Below, one piece after another: positions 9,510-18,007 of a DNA stretch of 64,000 nt. Below the pieces are notes generated by a model, which searched no databases, had not been told where the DNA came from, and saw only the letters and a list, made by a program, of their open reading frames with translations. Numbering within the stretch: the first letter of the stretch is position 1; every line of letters starts with the position of its first letter. Source of the stretch: Brevibacillus choshinensis (GTDB lineage Bacteria; Bacillota; Bacilli; Brevibacillales; Brevibacillaceae); assembly GCF_001420695.1 (NCBI RefSeq), contig NZ_LJJB01000013.1, positions 124,065 to 188,064 on the forward strand, read 5' to 3'. Position numbers and translations under genes: made by a program.

Positions 9510-10496
9510 ATGAAACAGAACGAGACCGTGTTGGATATCGAACGGCTCTCTCTGAAATTGAAAACAGAGCGAGGAACGTTTACGGCAGTGAATCAAGTCA
9601 GCTTTCAGATCGGAGCGGGAGAAACGGTAGCGCTGGTGGGAGAATCAGGCTGCGGCAAAAGCGTGACCTCGCTGTCGATCATGGGACTTATTTCGAAAAA
9701 AACGGGGGCGCTCGACGGCAGCATCCGGTTTAAAGAAAAGGTCTTGAATCAGTTGACAGAGCATGAAATGCGTCAGATTCGCGGTCGCGATATCTCCATG
9801 ATATTCCAGGAGCCGATGACTTCACTGAATCCGGTGCATACGATCGGGAAGCAGATCGATGAGGTGTACCGGCTGCATACGAGCCTCACCAAACAAGAAC
9901 GGCGTGCCAAGACTATCGACATGCTGCGGAAGGTAGGGATTCCTCGGGCGGAGAGTATCGTCAATGACTTTCCCCATCAGCTCTCGGGTGGGATGAAGCA
10001 GCGGGTCATGATTGCGATGGCGATGGCTTGCGAGCCTGACCTACTCATTGCGGATGAGCCGACAACGGCATTGGATGTAACGATTCAGGCCCAGATTCTC
10101 GACTTAATGAACGATTTGAAACAGACGGCGCAGACGGCTATTTTGCTGATCACCCATGACTTGGGTGTCGTGGCGGAAATGGCTGACCGCGTGATGGTCA
10201 TGTACTACGGCGAAATTGTAGAAGAAGCAGATGTGCGGACAATTTTCTCCAATCCCAAGCATCCATACACCGTAGGACTCTTGCAGTCGATCCCGAGTCT
10301 GGAGACACAGAGCAACAGGCTGACGCCAATTGACGGGAATGTGCCGATTTTGGGAGAAGTGCAGGAAGGCTGTCCATTTAGCTCTCGCTGCATGCATGCG
10401 GTAGAAAAGTGCAGGAAGGAAAAACCACCTGTCATCAGTACGGGGAAGCACTCCGTCCGCTGCTGGGTCTATCAGGATAAGGAGGTGGCGATATGA
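9510..10496 (+). CDS. Peptide ABC transporter ATPase, DppD type
   Basis: A 328-residue nucleotide-binding subunit: Walker A 'GESGCGKS' (44-51), Q-loop '[10 protein letters not shown]', signature 'LSGGM', Walker B '[13 protein letters not shown]', H-loop 'THD'. The C-terminal oligopeptide domain has four cysteines ('GCPFSSRC...C...CW'), a pattern known to hold an iron-sulfur cluster in some DppD proteins. Powers import through the permeases at 6709-8557. It overlaps the next ATPase gene by 4 nt (ATGA), so the two are translationally coupled. Confidence 0.94.
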   Translation: MKQNETVLDIERLSLKLKTERGTFTAVNQVSFQIGAGETVALVGESGCGKSVTSLSIMGLISKKTGALDGSIRFKEKVLNQLTEHEMRQIRGRDISMIFQEPMTSLNPVHTIGKQIDEVYRLHTSLTKQERRAKTIDMLRKVGIPRAESIVNDFPHQLSGGMKQRVMIAMAMACEPDLLIADEPTTALDVTIQAQILDLMNDLKQTAQTAILLITHDLGVVAEMADRVMVMYYGEIVEEADVRTIFSNPKHPYTVGLLQSIPSLETQSNRLTPIDGNVPILGEVQEGCPFSSRCMHAVEKCRKEKPPVISTGKHSVRCWVYQDKEVAI

Positions 10497-11482
10497 GCGA
10501 AAATCTGCTGGTGGTAGATAACCTCAAAACGTACTTCCCTATGAAAAAGGGGCTATTCGGGCAGACTTCCGGTCATATCAAGGCGGTAGATGGCGTCTCT
10601 TTTCAGTTAAAAAAAGGGGAGACGTTGGGAATCGTCGGGGAGAGTGGCTGTGGAAAGTCAACGACAGGCCGCAGTATTTTGCAGTTGGTAAAGCCTAGCG
10701 ATGGCTCCGTCCGTTTTGATGGGGAAGAGCTGATTTCCATGCCGGAAGCCAAGCTGAGAAATATGCGCAGCCAAATGCAGATCATCTTTCAGGATCCCTA
10801 CTCATCGCTGAATCCACGATTAACTGTCTCTACCATATTAGCCGAAGCATTGTCTGCGGGTGCTACCCAAACAGACCCACGTCCGATGCGCGAGAGAGTA
10901 CTAGAGCTGTTGAGTCTGGTTGGCTTGAATCCACAGCATGCAGATCGTTACCCGCATGAATTCAGTGGCGGACAGCGGCAACGCATCGGAATTGCACGTG
11001 CTATTGCAGTAAAGCCCAAGCTGATTGTAGCGGATGAACCGGTTTCTGCTCTGGATGTATCTATTCAGGCGCAAATTTTGAATTTATTGGATGAATTGCA
11101 GGATGACATGGGATTGACCTACTTGTTCATCTCCCATGATTTAGGAGTGATTCGCCACATTAGTGATCGCATTGCGGTCATGTACTTGGGGCGGATTGTA
11201 GAGATCGCGGATAAAAAGAGCCTCTTTGAAAGGCCTCTGCACCCTTATACACAAGCATTGATTTCAGCAGTACCTGTCCCAAATCCCGAAAAAAAGAAGG
11301 AACGGATCGTTCTCGGTGGAGATGTCCCTAGCCCGGCGAATCCACCTGTCGGCTGCGCCTTTCACCCTCGCTGCCGGCATGCGATGGACATTTGCAGAAC
11401 CGTTCGACCAACCGAACTCGAAATGAATCAAGATCATGTCGTGGCCTGCCATTTATACGGGGACGACGAGAGGAGCAAATGA
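10493..11482 (+). CDS. Peptide ABC transporter ATPase, DppF type
   Basis: A 329-residue partner ATPase: Walker A 'GESGCGKST', Q-loop 'FQDPYSSLNPR', signature 'FSGGQ', Walker B 'LIVADEPVSALDV', H-loop 'SHD', and an oligopeptide C-terminal domain with 'GCAFHPRCRHAMDICR'. Completes a five-component Dpp/Opp importer. Its stop overlaps an ATG at 11479; the better start of the next gene is 11485. Confidence 0.94.
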   Translation: MSENLLVVDNLKTYFPMKKGLFGQTSGHIKAVDGVSFQLKKGETLGIVGESGCGKSTTGRSILQLVKPSDGSVRFDGEELISMPEAKLRNMRSQMQIIFQDPYSSLNPRLTVSTILAEALSAGATQTDPRPMRERVLELLSLVGLNPQHADRYPHEFSGGQRQRIGIARAIAVKPKLIVADEPVSALDVSIQAQILNLLDELQDDMGLTYLFISHDLGVIRHISDRIAVMYLGRIVEIADKKSLFERPLHPYTQALISAVPVPNPEKKKERIVLGGDVPSPANPPVGCAFHPRCRHAMDICRTVRPTELEMNQDHVVACHLYGDDERSK

Positions 11483-11484
11483 CT

Positions 11485-12612
11485 ATGAAAATCGAGAAAG
11501 TGGAGATAAAAAGATTGCATCTGCCGCTAAAAGAAGCGTTTGAAGCAAGCATTGGACAGCAGACCAAGAGGGACTTCTTGCTGGTCAGTGTGCACAGTGA
11601 AGGGGAAGTAGGCTATGGGGAGAGCGTAGCCATGCCGACACCTTTTTATAATGAAGAAACGACAGAAACGGTTCTCTACATGCTGGAGACGTTCCTGATT
11701 CCGATCCTGTTAAACAATCCGATTGAGTCGCCTGAGGACGTGGCCCGTCTCTTTGCCCCGATCCGTCGCAATCAAATGGCGAAAGCGGCTCTGGAGGGCG
11801 CAGTCTGGGATCTGTATGCAAAGCAAAAAGGAATCTCACTGGCTCACGCGTTGGGCGGCACTCGCAAAGAAATTGAAGTGGGAGTCAGTGTCGGCATCGA
11901 GAAGTCCGTCGAAGAAGTCGTTCATAAGGTAGAAGGCTTTGTCGCGGATGGCTACAAGAAAATCAAGGTGAAGATTAAACCGGGCTTTGATATTGCTCTA
12001 ATTGAGGGATTGCGTAAGCGCTTTGGAGATTCCTTGCCATTGATGGCGGATGCCAACTCCGCCTATTCCCTCGATCAGCTCGATCTCATCAAAGAACTGG
12101 ATAACTACAACCTGATCATGATCGAGCAGCCACTTGCCCATGATGATATCGTCGACCACGCTCGACTCCAGCACCAAATGAAGACGCCGATCTGCCTCGA
12201 TGAGAGCATCCATACGTATGAAGATGCCAGACGAGCGATTGAACTGGGCAGCTGCAAAATTATCAACATCAAAGTAGGCCGTGTCGGTGGACTTACGGAA
12301 TCCAAGAAGCTTCATGACCTCTGTCTGGCCCATGATGTCCCGGTATGGTGCGGAGGCATGTTTGAGAGCGGTGTAGGTCGGGCACACAACATTGCGATTA
12401 CCTCTCTCGCCAACTTTACCATTCCGGGCGATACCGCGACATCCAGCCGTTACTGGGAACAGGACATCGTCACGCCAGGGGTCGAATTCGCCAAGCCTGG
12501 TATACTCGCAGTCCCAGTAGGTCCAGGGATTGGTTACGAGATTAACTGGGATGTAGTGAAGTCCTTGCAAGTAATGGAAAAAAGCTACGAGCAGACAAAC
12601 GTGTCGATATGA
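11485..12612 (+). CDS. N-succinylamino acid racemase / o-succinylbenzoate synthase family enzyme
   Basis: A 375-residue enolase-superfamily enzyme. Counted from ATG 11485, the catalytic residues fall at K161-V-K163, D189, E214, D239 and K263, the same numbers as published for Amycolatopsis NSAR; this supports the start, as does AGGAG 9 nt upstream. 'GGMFESGVGRAHN' near residue 290 is the NSAR/OSBS signature. Family members racemise N-acyl (N-succinyl) amino acids or make o-succinylbenzoate for menaquinone. With a GNAT gene right after it and no men genes nearby, racemisation of N-succinyl amino acids is the likelier role (inference from the Geobacillus D-to-L pathway). A dipeptide epimerase is the main alternative. 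Confidence 0.88.
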   Translation: MKIEKVEIKRLHLPLKEAFEASIGQQTKRDFLLVSVHSEGEVGYGESVAMPTPFYNEETTETVLYMLETFLIPILLNNPIESPEDVARLFAPIRRNQMAKAALEGAVWDLYAKQKGISLAHALGGTRKEIEVGVSVGIEKSVEEVVHKVEGFVADGYKKIKVKIKPGFDIALIEGLRKRFGDSLPLMADANSAYSLDQLDLIKELDNYNLIMIEQPLAHDDIVDHARLQHQMKTPICLDESIHTYEDARRAIELGSCKIINIKVGRVGGLTESKKLHDLCLAHDVPVWCGGMFESGVGRAHNIAITSLANFTIPGDTATSSRYWEQDIVTPGVEFAKPGILAVPVGPGIGYEINWDVVKSLQVMEKSYEQTNVSI

Positions 12613-12630
12613 TTCCGAGGTGAATAAAAG

Positions 12631-13458
12631 ATGCGGCCAGAATTGGAATACCGCACGATGACCACTGCCCTTCAGATGGTGGAAATGGAAGACCTGCAAC
12701 GGAGGATTTGGGGACCGAGTAGCATCTCACCCGTTCCGCAGTTGATGGCCGCGATCCACAACGGTGGGGTCGTTATAGCCGCCTTCCACGATGAGAAGCC
12801 GGTCGGATTTTGTTATGGCTTTGCTGGTTTCAAACAGGGCAAGTCGCATTTGTGCTCCCATATGTTGGGGATCTTACCCGAATATCGCGACTGGGGAATA
12901 GGCAAGCAGCTCAAGCTCAGCCAGAGAGACTGGGCAATCGAAAATGGATATGACAAAATGACGTGGACGTATGATCCGCTCGAATCACGGAATGCCTACC
13001 TGAATCTGTGCAAGCTGGGTGGAACAGTAAGCACCTACCTGGATTCGTACTATGGGGACATGGGCGACGGCATTAATAAAGGCATGCCGACCGATCGGTT
13101 TTTACTGGAGTGGGAACTGACATCAGAGCGTGTCGTCCATTGTATAGAAGGTTCCCCCGTTGATAGTGATGATTGGTGTGAGTATCCTTATGTGCTTGAT
13201 TGGGAGCTGAGGAATGAACAACCGTTCCCAGTAGTGCGGCAGGGGCTAGGGGAATACGAGGGAATCTTGCTCGCGGTACCAGCAGCGATCCAAAAGCTGA
13301 AACAAGAGCATCTCGCCACAGCTATGGAGTGGCGTCTTGCTTTGCGCAACCTTTGCAAGGAAGCTTTTTCACAAGGCTATGTAGTAGTCGGCTTGCTGAA
13401 GAATGACGAGCCAGTGCATGCGTATGTGCTGGAGCGAAATGTAAAGGGGGAAAAGTGA
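12631..13458 (+). CDS. GNAT acyltransferase, probable D-amino acid N-succinyltransferase
   Basis: A 275-residue GNAT protein with 'CSHMLGILPEYRDWGIGKQL' (acyl-CoA pyrophosphate loop, about 85-105) and the core 'DKMTWTYDPLESRNAYLN'. It is longer than ordinary GNATs, with an added C-terminal ~100 residues. Lying 18 nt after an NSAR-type racemase, it matches the GNAT-NSAR gene pair of Geobacillus, in which GNAT succinylates D-amino acids from succinyl-CoA before racemisation. Substrate and acyl donor are inferred from this pairing. GAGGTGA precedes ATG. Confidence 0.78.
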   Translation: MRPELEYRTMTTALQMVEMEDLQRRIWGPSSISPVPQLMAAIHNGGVVIAAFHDEKPVGFCYGFAGFKQGKSHLCSHMLGILPEYRDWGIGKQLKLSQRDWAIENGYDKMTWTYDPLESRNAYLNLCKLGGTVSTYLDSYYGDMGDGINKGMPTDRFLLEWELTSERVVHCIEGSPVDSDDWCEYPYVLDWELRNEQPFPVVRQGLGEYEGILLAVPAAIQKLKQEHLATAMEWRLALRNLCKEAFSQGYVVVGLLKNDEPVHAYVLERNVKGEK

Positions 13459-13459
13459 C

Positions 13460-14872
13460 ATGGAACAGTTGAAAGCGTATGCAGAAAAGTTGATGGAAAC
13501 TGCCAAGCTCCCAGGTACCTTTATCGGGATTGCCAAAGAGGGGGAGCTCGTCTATACGAAAGGCATCGGCTATCGGGATGCTGAGCAACAAGCAGGAGTG
13601 ACACTGGATACAGTATTTGGCATTGGCTCCATTACGAAGTCGTTTACCTGCGTAGCAATCATGCAGCTGCAGGAAGCAGGGAAGCTATCTGTCGATGATC
13701 CGGTGGTCAAGTATTTGCCGGAGTTTCGGACAAAGGATGAGGAGCTGACCAAAAAAATCACCATTGGGCATTTCATGTCGCATACGTCCGGGCTGCCTTC
13801 GCTACCATCCCTTTACTATGCGATGCGGCGCAGCATGGAGATCGACCCTGCGTTAAAGGAAACAGGAAGCAAATTTGATCTTACGGCACATGAGCCGATT
13901 GATACGTATGAGCAGCTGATGGCTTTTATCGATGAATTAGATGTTGAGTTGCTGGGAGAGCCGGGTACGGAATTCAGCTATAGCAATGATGGTTACGCGT
14001 TGCTTGGGGCCATTATCGAGCGTGTCAGCGGGCAAACCTACGAAAGCTTTCTAAAAGAGCATTTGCTCGATCCGGCGAACATGAAACACACCGCGTTTTT
14101 TACAGAGGATTTGGGTGATTACGACAACATTACGACCCTCTACACCAGCAAAAAAACCGAGGAAGGAAAAGAAGTATTCGCTGCGCCACTTTGGTGGGAT
14201 GCGCCGTCGATGCGAGCTGCTGGTTTTTTGAAATCGACCGGTCGCGATATGCTCTCTTACGCCGAAATCTTCCGGACAGGTGGAACAGTCGGAGAGAACC
14301 GAATCCTTTCTAAAGAGAGCGTCCAGCAAATGATCGGCAACTATGCTGGACTGGAGCCGTCTCGTCATTATGGGTACGGATTTATGGTCACACCTGAGTT
14401 TCGTGGAGGAACATTGATTGAACACGGTGGAGCGCTAAAAGGGATCGCTGCCCAGCTGTGCATTGTGCCTGAGGAGAACATCACCTGCGTCGTCTTGACC
14501 AATCTGGACGGTGCCCCTTCGGCAGAACTACTGGCTGCAACCATTAACACAGCGCAGTCACTTCCAGTTGAAGAATCGATCGTCAGTTATTCCGATTATC
14601 CTGTTTCGTCCGACGAGCTAGAAGCTTTTACAGGTGTGTATAAATCAGGCGAAGGCGAGCAGGTGCAGGTTTCTTTCGGAGATGGCGGTGGGCTCGTACT
14701 AACCATGCAAGGGACGGATTATTCGTTGAGACCGGTTGGCGAAGATAGCTTTGCCTTTGAGATGAGCACAGGTTTGGTAAAATGGATCCGCTTTATCCGT
14801 GACGATTCTGGCAGCGTCATCCGAGTTTCCTTCCATTTCCGCCAGCTGATCAAAGAAATCAAGGAGGCGTGA
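13460..14872 (+). CDS. Cytosolic class C beta-lactamase-fold serine hydrolase, copy 1
   Basis: A 470-residue protein: beta-lactamase/DD-peptidase domain (about 1-360) with S57-I-T-K60, Y174-S-N176 and H322-G-G, then a C-terminal beta-domain of ~100 residues. The relatives D-aminopeptidase (DAP), esterase EstB and the Bacillus muramyl-peptide amidase AmiE use the same triad. No signal peptide, so it is intracellular. Starts 1 nt after the GNAT stop with AAAGGGGG ahead; the next gene is a paralogue starting 1 nt after this one. Probably a D-aminopeptidase or D-amino acid amidase on imported peptides (inference). Confidence 0.87.
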   Translation: MEQLKAYAEKLMETAKLPGTFIGIAKEGELVYTKGIGYRDAEQQAGVTLDTVFGIGSITKSFTCVAIMQLQEAGKLSVDDPVVKYLPEFRTKDEELTKKITIGHFMSHTSGLPSLPSLYYAMRRSMEIDPALKETGSKFDLTAHEPIDTYEQLMAFIDELDVELLGEPGTEFSYSNDGYALLGAIIERVSGQTYESFLKEHLLDPANMKHTAFFTEDLGDYDNITTLYTSKKTEEGKEVFAAPLWWDAPSMRAAGFLKSTGRDMLSYAEIFRTGGTVGENRILSKESVQQMIGNYAGLEPSRHYGYGFMVTPEFRGGTLIEHGGALKGIAAQLCIVPEENITCVVLTNLDGAPSAELLAATINTAQSLPVEESIVSYSDYPVSSDELEAFTGVYKSGEGEQVQVSFGDGGGLVLTMQGTDYSLRPVGEDSFAFEMSTGLVKWIRFIRDDSGSVIRVSFHFRQLIKEIKEA

Positions 14873-14873
14873 C

Positions 14874-16298
14874 ATGAAGACGCATGAGTGGGCACCTTCT
14901 TATGAGGCATACGTTCAAAAGCTAATCGATGAGTTTCAAGTACCAGGAGCCATCATTGCTGTGGCAAAAGATGGCGAACTTTTCTACGAGAAGACGTTTG
15001 GCCATCGGGATCGGGAAGAGCAGACACCTGTCAATCTCGATACGGTATTTGGGATCGGTTCGATCACGAAGTCGTTTACCTGCTTGGCGATTATGCTGCT
15101 TCAGGAGGAAGGGAAGCTCTCGGTGAATGATCCGGTCGTGACTTATTTGCCGGAGTTTCGCACGCCTGATGAAGCCCACACAAAAGCGACCACTATACAT
15201 CACTTCATGACGCATACACTCGGCCTGCCACCCCTGCCTTCGCTCATTCCGGCTATGCAGCGCAGCTTGGAAGCAGATCCGACAGCAGCTGAGCTATTAA
15301 AGCATTTTGAGACATACGGAAATCAACCGATCGATACGTTTGAAGAGCTGATGGCCTATATCGGGGAGCTGAAGTTTGAGCTCCTTGGTCCTCCGGGAAC
15401 AGAGTTCAGCTACTCGAATGATGCTTTTGGGTTGCTCGGAACGATTGTGGAACGCGTCAGTGGCCAGACTTACGAATCGTATGTCCAGGAACATATTCTA
15501 CAGCCGCTTGGCATGGGGCGTTCCGTCTTTCATGTAGAGGAATTGGGCGAAGACGACAACATTGCCATGCTGTACACTCCCAAGGTGATGGAGGGTATTC
15601 GTAAGGTGTTACGCGCTCCAGTCGCGTGGGATTCTCCATCGATGCGCGCAGCAGGTTTTCTCAAAGCCTCCGCTCGTGACATGCTTCGGTATGCAGAGCT
15701 GTATCGTACGGGAGGAAACTCACACGGGGCAACGATCATTTCCGGCGAAAGCGTTGCGCAAATGGTATCCCCTCACGCGAAAATCGACCCGGTCCGCAGC
15801 TATGGGTACGGGCTAGGGGTTCTTCCGCTTACGGAGCAACATACGTTGATTCAGCACACGGGAGGAATAAAAGGGGTTACCGCGCAAATGCTCATTGTTC
15901 CAGAAGCGGGAATCACGGCCATCCTGTTGACCAACGTGGATGATGCGCCGATTACGGATCTGACCTTGGGTCTACTGAACAGCCTGCTCGGTCGCCCTCT
16001 TGATACACAGTATGCGACCTTTGCCGATTGCGAGGTGCCGCTTGCACGCTTGGAGCAAAGCCAAGGCACGTATAAGTCTGGGGAAGGGGACGAGGTGAAC
16101 ATCCGTTTTGATGAAGCAGATGGGCAACTGGTTCTCGTCATGGAGAATACGGAGCTACCTTTGCGACCAATCGGTGAGGATGCTTTTCTGTTCACTCGAC
16201 GCGGTATCGATACACACGTCCGCTTTGTACGTAATCCAGAGGGAGAGATTAAACGATTCGCCATGGGTTCACGCCAACTGCCAAAAGTAGAAGCATAA
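14874..16298 (+). CDS. Cytosolic class C beta-lactamase-fold serine hydrolase, copy 2
   Basis: A 474-residue tandem paralogue of the preceding gene: S63-I-T-K66, Y180-S-N182 and H328-T-G, same two-domain layout and no signal peptide. Stretches such as 'LDTVFGIGSITKSFTC' and 'GTEFSYSND' are identical or nearly so in both, while insert loops differ, so this is an old duplication with likely different side-chain preference. Tightly spaced in the operon; followed after 24 nt by the D-aminopeptidase gene. Confidence 0.87.
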   Translation: MKTHEWAPSYEAYVQKLIDEFQVPGAIIAVAKDGELFYEKTFGHRDREEQTPVNLDTVFGIGSITKSFTCLAIMLLQEEGKLSVNDPVVTYLPEFRTPDEAHTKATTIHHFMTHTLGLPPLPSLIPAMQRSLEADPTAAELLKHFETYGNQPIDTFEELMAYIGELKFELLGPPGTEFSYSNDAFGLLGTIVERVSGQTYESYVQEHILQPLGMGRSVFHVEELGEDDNIAMLYTPKVMEGIRKVLRAPVAWDSPSMRAAGFLKASARDMLRYAELYRTGGNSHGATIISGESVAQMVSPHAKIDPVRSYGYGLGVLPLTEQHTLIQHTGGIKGVTAQMLIVPEAGITAILLTNVDDAPITDLTLGLLNSLLGRPLDTQYATFADCEVPLARLEQSQGTYKSGEGDEVNIRFDEADGQLVLVMENTELPLRPIGEDAFLFTRRGIDTHVRFVRNPEGEIKRFAMGSRQLPKVEA

Positions 16299-16322
16299 TC
16301 CGGATTCGGGAGGCATGTACGG

Positions 16323-17159
16323 ATGAAAGTGTTTATTTCCTTGGATATGGAAGGGATTTCTGGCATCACGGAGTGGGAGGATACGATCCCAGGTCGACGA
16401 CATTATGAGGCTGGACGACGGTTGTTGACGCAGGATGTCAATGCGGCGATTGAAGGTGCGCTGGAAGCGGGTGCTACACAGATCATCGTCAATGAGTCGC
16501 ATGGTCCGATGAACAATCTGATTCTGGAAGAGCTGCATCCGCAGGCAGATGTGATCCGCGGGTTTTTCAAGCCTCTGTGCATGATGCAGGGAATCGACAG
16601 CAGCTGCGACGCCGCCTTTTTCATCGGGTATCATGGAAAGGCAGGTACGGGTGATGCCGTGCTCAATCATACGCTGTCCGGCTTAGCTATTCATCGGCTT
16701 GTCTTGAATGGAAAAGAGGTGGGCGAGGCAGGACTGAACGCAGCGATCGCGGGTGTCTTTGGCGTGCCTGTCGTGCTGGTAACTGGTGACTCGCAAACCG
16801 CACAGGAAGTAGAAGAGGATATTCCAGGAGTTTTTACTGTGGCTGTGAAAACGGGCATTACCGGACTCTCTTCCCAAGCGATTCATCCCGTGCGCGCACG
16901 CGAGCTCATCCGCAATCAGGCAAAAGAGGCACTCATCCATCGCAGCAAGGTGCAGCCGCTCGAACCAAAAGCACAGAATACGATTGAAGTGGAGTTTACC
17001 AAATCCCAGTTTGCCACGGCAGTCAGCTGGATGCCCGGCGTGGAGCTGATCGAAGGGCGTACGGTTCGCTTTCATTCTCAGGATGTGGTGAGCATGATGC
17101 CTGTGCTGCAAGCGATGCTGATGATTACCGGGCAAGTGAATCGGATGGTTACAGGATGA
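16323..17159 (+). CDS. dppA: M55 D-aminopeptidase, DppA type
   Basis: A 278-residue zinc aminopeptidase of the M55 family; Bacillus DppA is a self-compartmentalising decamer that cleaves N-terminal D-Ala from D-Ala-D-Ala and D-Ala-Gly-Gly. Metal ligands are visible: D8 and E10 ('SLDMEGISGI'), H60 ('NESH'), H104 ('GYH') and E135 in 'VGEAGLNAA'. Last gene of the operon; in B. subtilis dppA is the first gene of the dpp importer operon. Followed by a strong terminator at 17263. This gene is the firmest evidence that the operon handles D-amino-acid peptides. Confidence 0.94.
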   Translation: MKVFISLDMEGISGITEWEDTIPGRRHYEAGRRLLTQDVNAAIEGALEAGATQIIVNESHGPMNNLILEELHPQADVIRGFFKPLCMMQGIDSSCDAAFFIGYHGKAGTGDAVLNHTLSGLAIHRLVLNGKEVGEAGLNAAIAGVFGVPVVLVTGDSQTAQEVEEDIPGVFTVAVKTGITGLSSQAIHPVRARELIRNQAKEALIHRSKVQPLEPKAQNTIEVEFTKSQFATAVSWMPGVELIEGRTVRFHSQDVVSMMPVLQAMLMITGQVNRMVTG

Positions 17160-17262
17160 TAGAGGAGCATCACAAACCGTTTTAATTTGGAAAACACAAA
17201 ATAATAGGGATTCCATCCGTACTATGTTATACTGAGTTCACCATTTACTGTTCCTGTTATAC

Positions 17263-17302
17263 AAAAACCCTACTCGTCTGTCTTGAGTAGGGTTTTTCTT
17301 TT
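17263..17302 (+). terminator. Terminator of the D-peptide operon
   Basis: Perfect 13-bp stem: AAAAACCCTACTC (17263-17275) with GAGTAGGGTTTTT (17285-17297), 9-nt loop, T-rich 3' side. Closes the 13-gene operon. Confidence 0.85.
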
Positions 17303-17305
17303 GTA

Positions 17306-17445
17306 CAGATAAGAATTTATAAGATTTGTATCCAGAATAAGTGCAACATAGCAAGACTTCGAACGAAGTAAGAAAGCGAGACTTGTGCCCTTTGGGTACT
17401 AAGACTCCGCCACAGGCTAGGCGGAGCCAAGTTTTCTAATGATTC
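17306..17445. repeat. CAGATAAGAATTTAT element, copy 1
   Basis: Begins with CAGATAAGAATTTAT (17306-17320), repeated exactly at 20343-20357, each just after a poly-T terminator. Downstream both copies keep an AAAGCGA box and a CTTTGGG box, and copy 1 ends with a CTCCGCC / GGCGGAG hairpin. Looks like a small structured intergenic repeat. Confidence 0.5.
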
Positions 17446-17452
17446 CCGAGTA

Positions 17453-17485
17453 TAAAAAAAACAGACTCTACGAATAGAGTCTGCT
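17453..17485 (-). terminator. Terminator of the cold shock gene
   Basis: Read on the minus strand: CAGACTCTA / TAGAGTCTG stem with TTCG loop followed by eight T. It lies 17 nt beyond the cold-shock stop codon. Confidence 0.85.
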
Positions 17486-17501
17486 TGTTTGTAGTCTAAA
17501 A

Positions 17502-17702
17502 TTAAACTTTTTGAACGTTAGTAGCTTGTGGGCCACGTTGGCCTTTTTCTACGTCAAAAGTTACTTTTTGACCTTCGTCAAGGGATTTGAAACCTTCGCC
17601 TTGAATAGCGGAGAAGTGAACGAATACGTCTTCTGCGCCTTCACGTTCGATGAATCCAAAACCTTTTTCTGCGTTAAACCATTTCACTGTACCTTGTTCC
17701 AT
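17502..17702 (-). CDS. CspA-family cold shock protein
   Basis: A 66-residue single cold-shock domain, an RNA/ssDNA chaperone. RNP1 'KGFGFIERE' and RNP2 'VFVHFSAI' are intact, with the usual start '[16 protein letters not shown]' and end 'PQATNVQKV'. AGGAGG lies 7-8 nt before ATG. A promoter at 17822-17850 would give a ~110-nt leader, typical of cold-inducible csp mRNAs. Monocistronic with its own terminator. Confidence 0.97.
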   Translation of the reverse strand: MEQGTVKWFNAEKGFGFIEREGAEDVFVHFSAIQGEGFKSLDEGQKVTFDVEKGQRGPQATNVQKV

Positions 17703-17821
17703 TGTTGTTGCCTCCTAGTGCGCTAACCACACATTTGTTACTATCCTTGCTCTCAGGATTCTCAAGATGAAAAATGGTTTCCCACGTTATCCTCTGCTTC
17801 GAACAAAAATAATTCTCTATA

Positions 17822-17850
17822 ACCATAACAGGAAAACGAAAGAATAGCAA
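17822..17850 (-). promoter_or_regulatory. Probable promoter of the cold shock gene
   Basis: On the minus strand: TTGCTA (-35), 17 nt, TATGGT (-10). Predicts a ~110-nt 5' untranslated leader. Confidence 0.5.
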
Positions 17851-17937
17851 ATTTTTCGGGTGAAAATGTTTGGGAGGAAGATAATTCCAATGTGCTTGAG
17901 CGCGAAAAAGGAAGCGGAAATGCCGTCACACCAGTAT

Positions 17938-17988
17938 AAACGGGCGAAGTGCCTCAAAAAATCCACGAGGAGCTTCTTCACCCGTTTT
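17938..17988 (+). terminator. Hairpin with T-run before the sensor kinase gene
   Basis: AAACGGG / CCCGTTT outer stem with GAAG/CTTC and CCTC/GAGG inner pairs, then TTTT. It ends 19 nt before the possible kinase start at 18008, so it may be a terminator shielding the gene or an attenuator. Confidence 0.5.
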
Positions 17989-18007
17989 CATGATAAAATG
18001 AGGAAAA

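Larger units (their letters stand above)
17160..17501. other. Intergenic region with terminators and a repeat copy
   Basis: Holds the operon terminator (17263-17302), copy 1 of the CAGATAAGAATTTAT element (17306-17445) and the cold-shock gene terminator (17453-17485). No gene seen. Confidence 0.5.
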
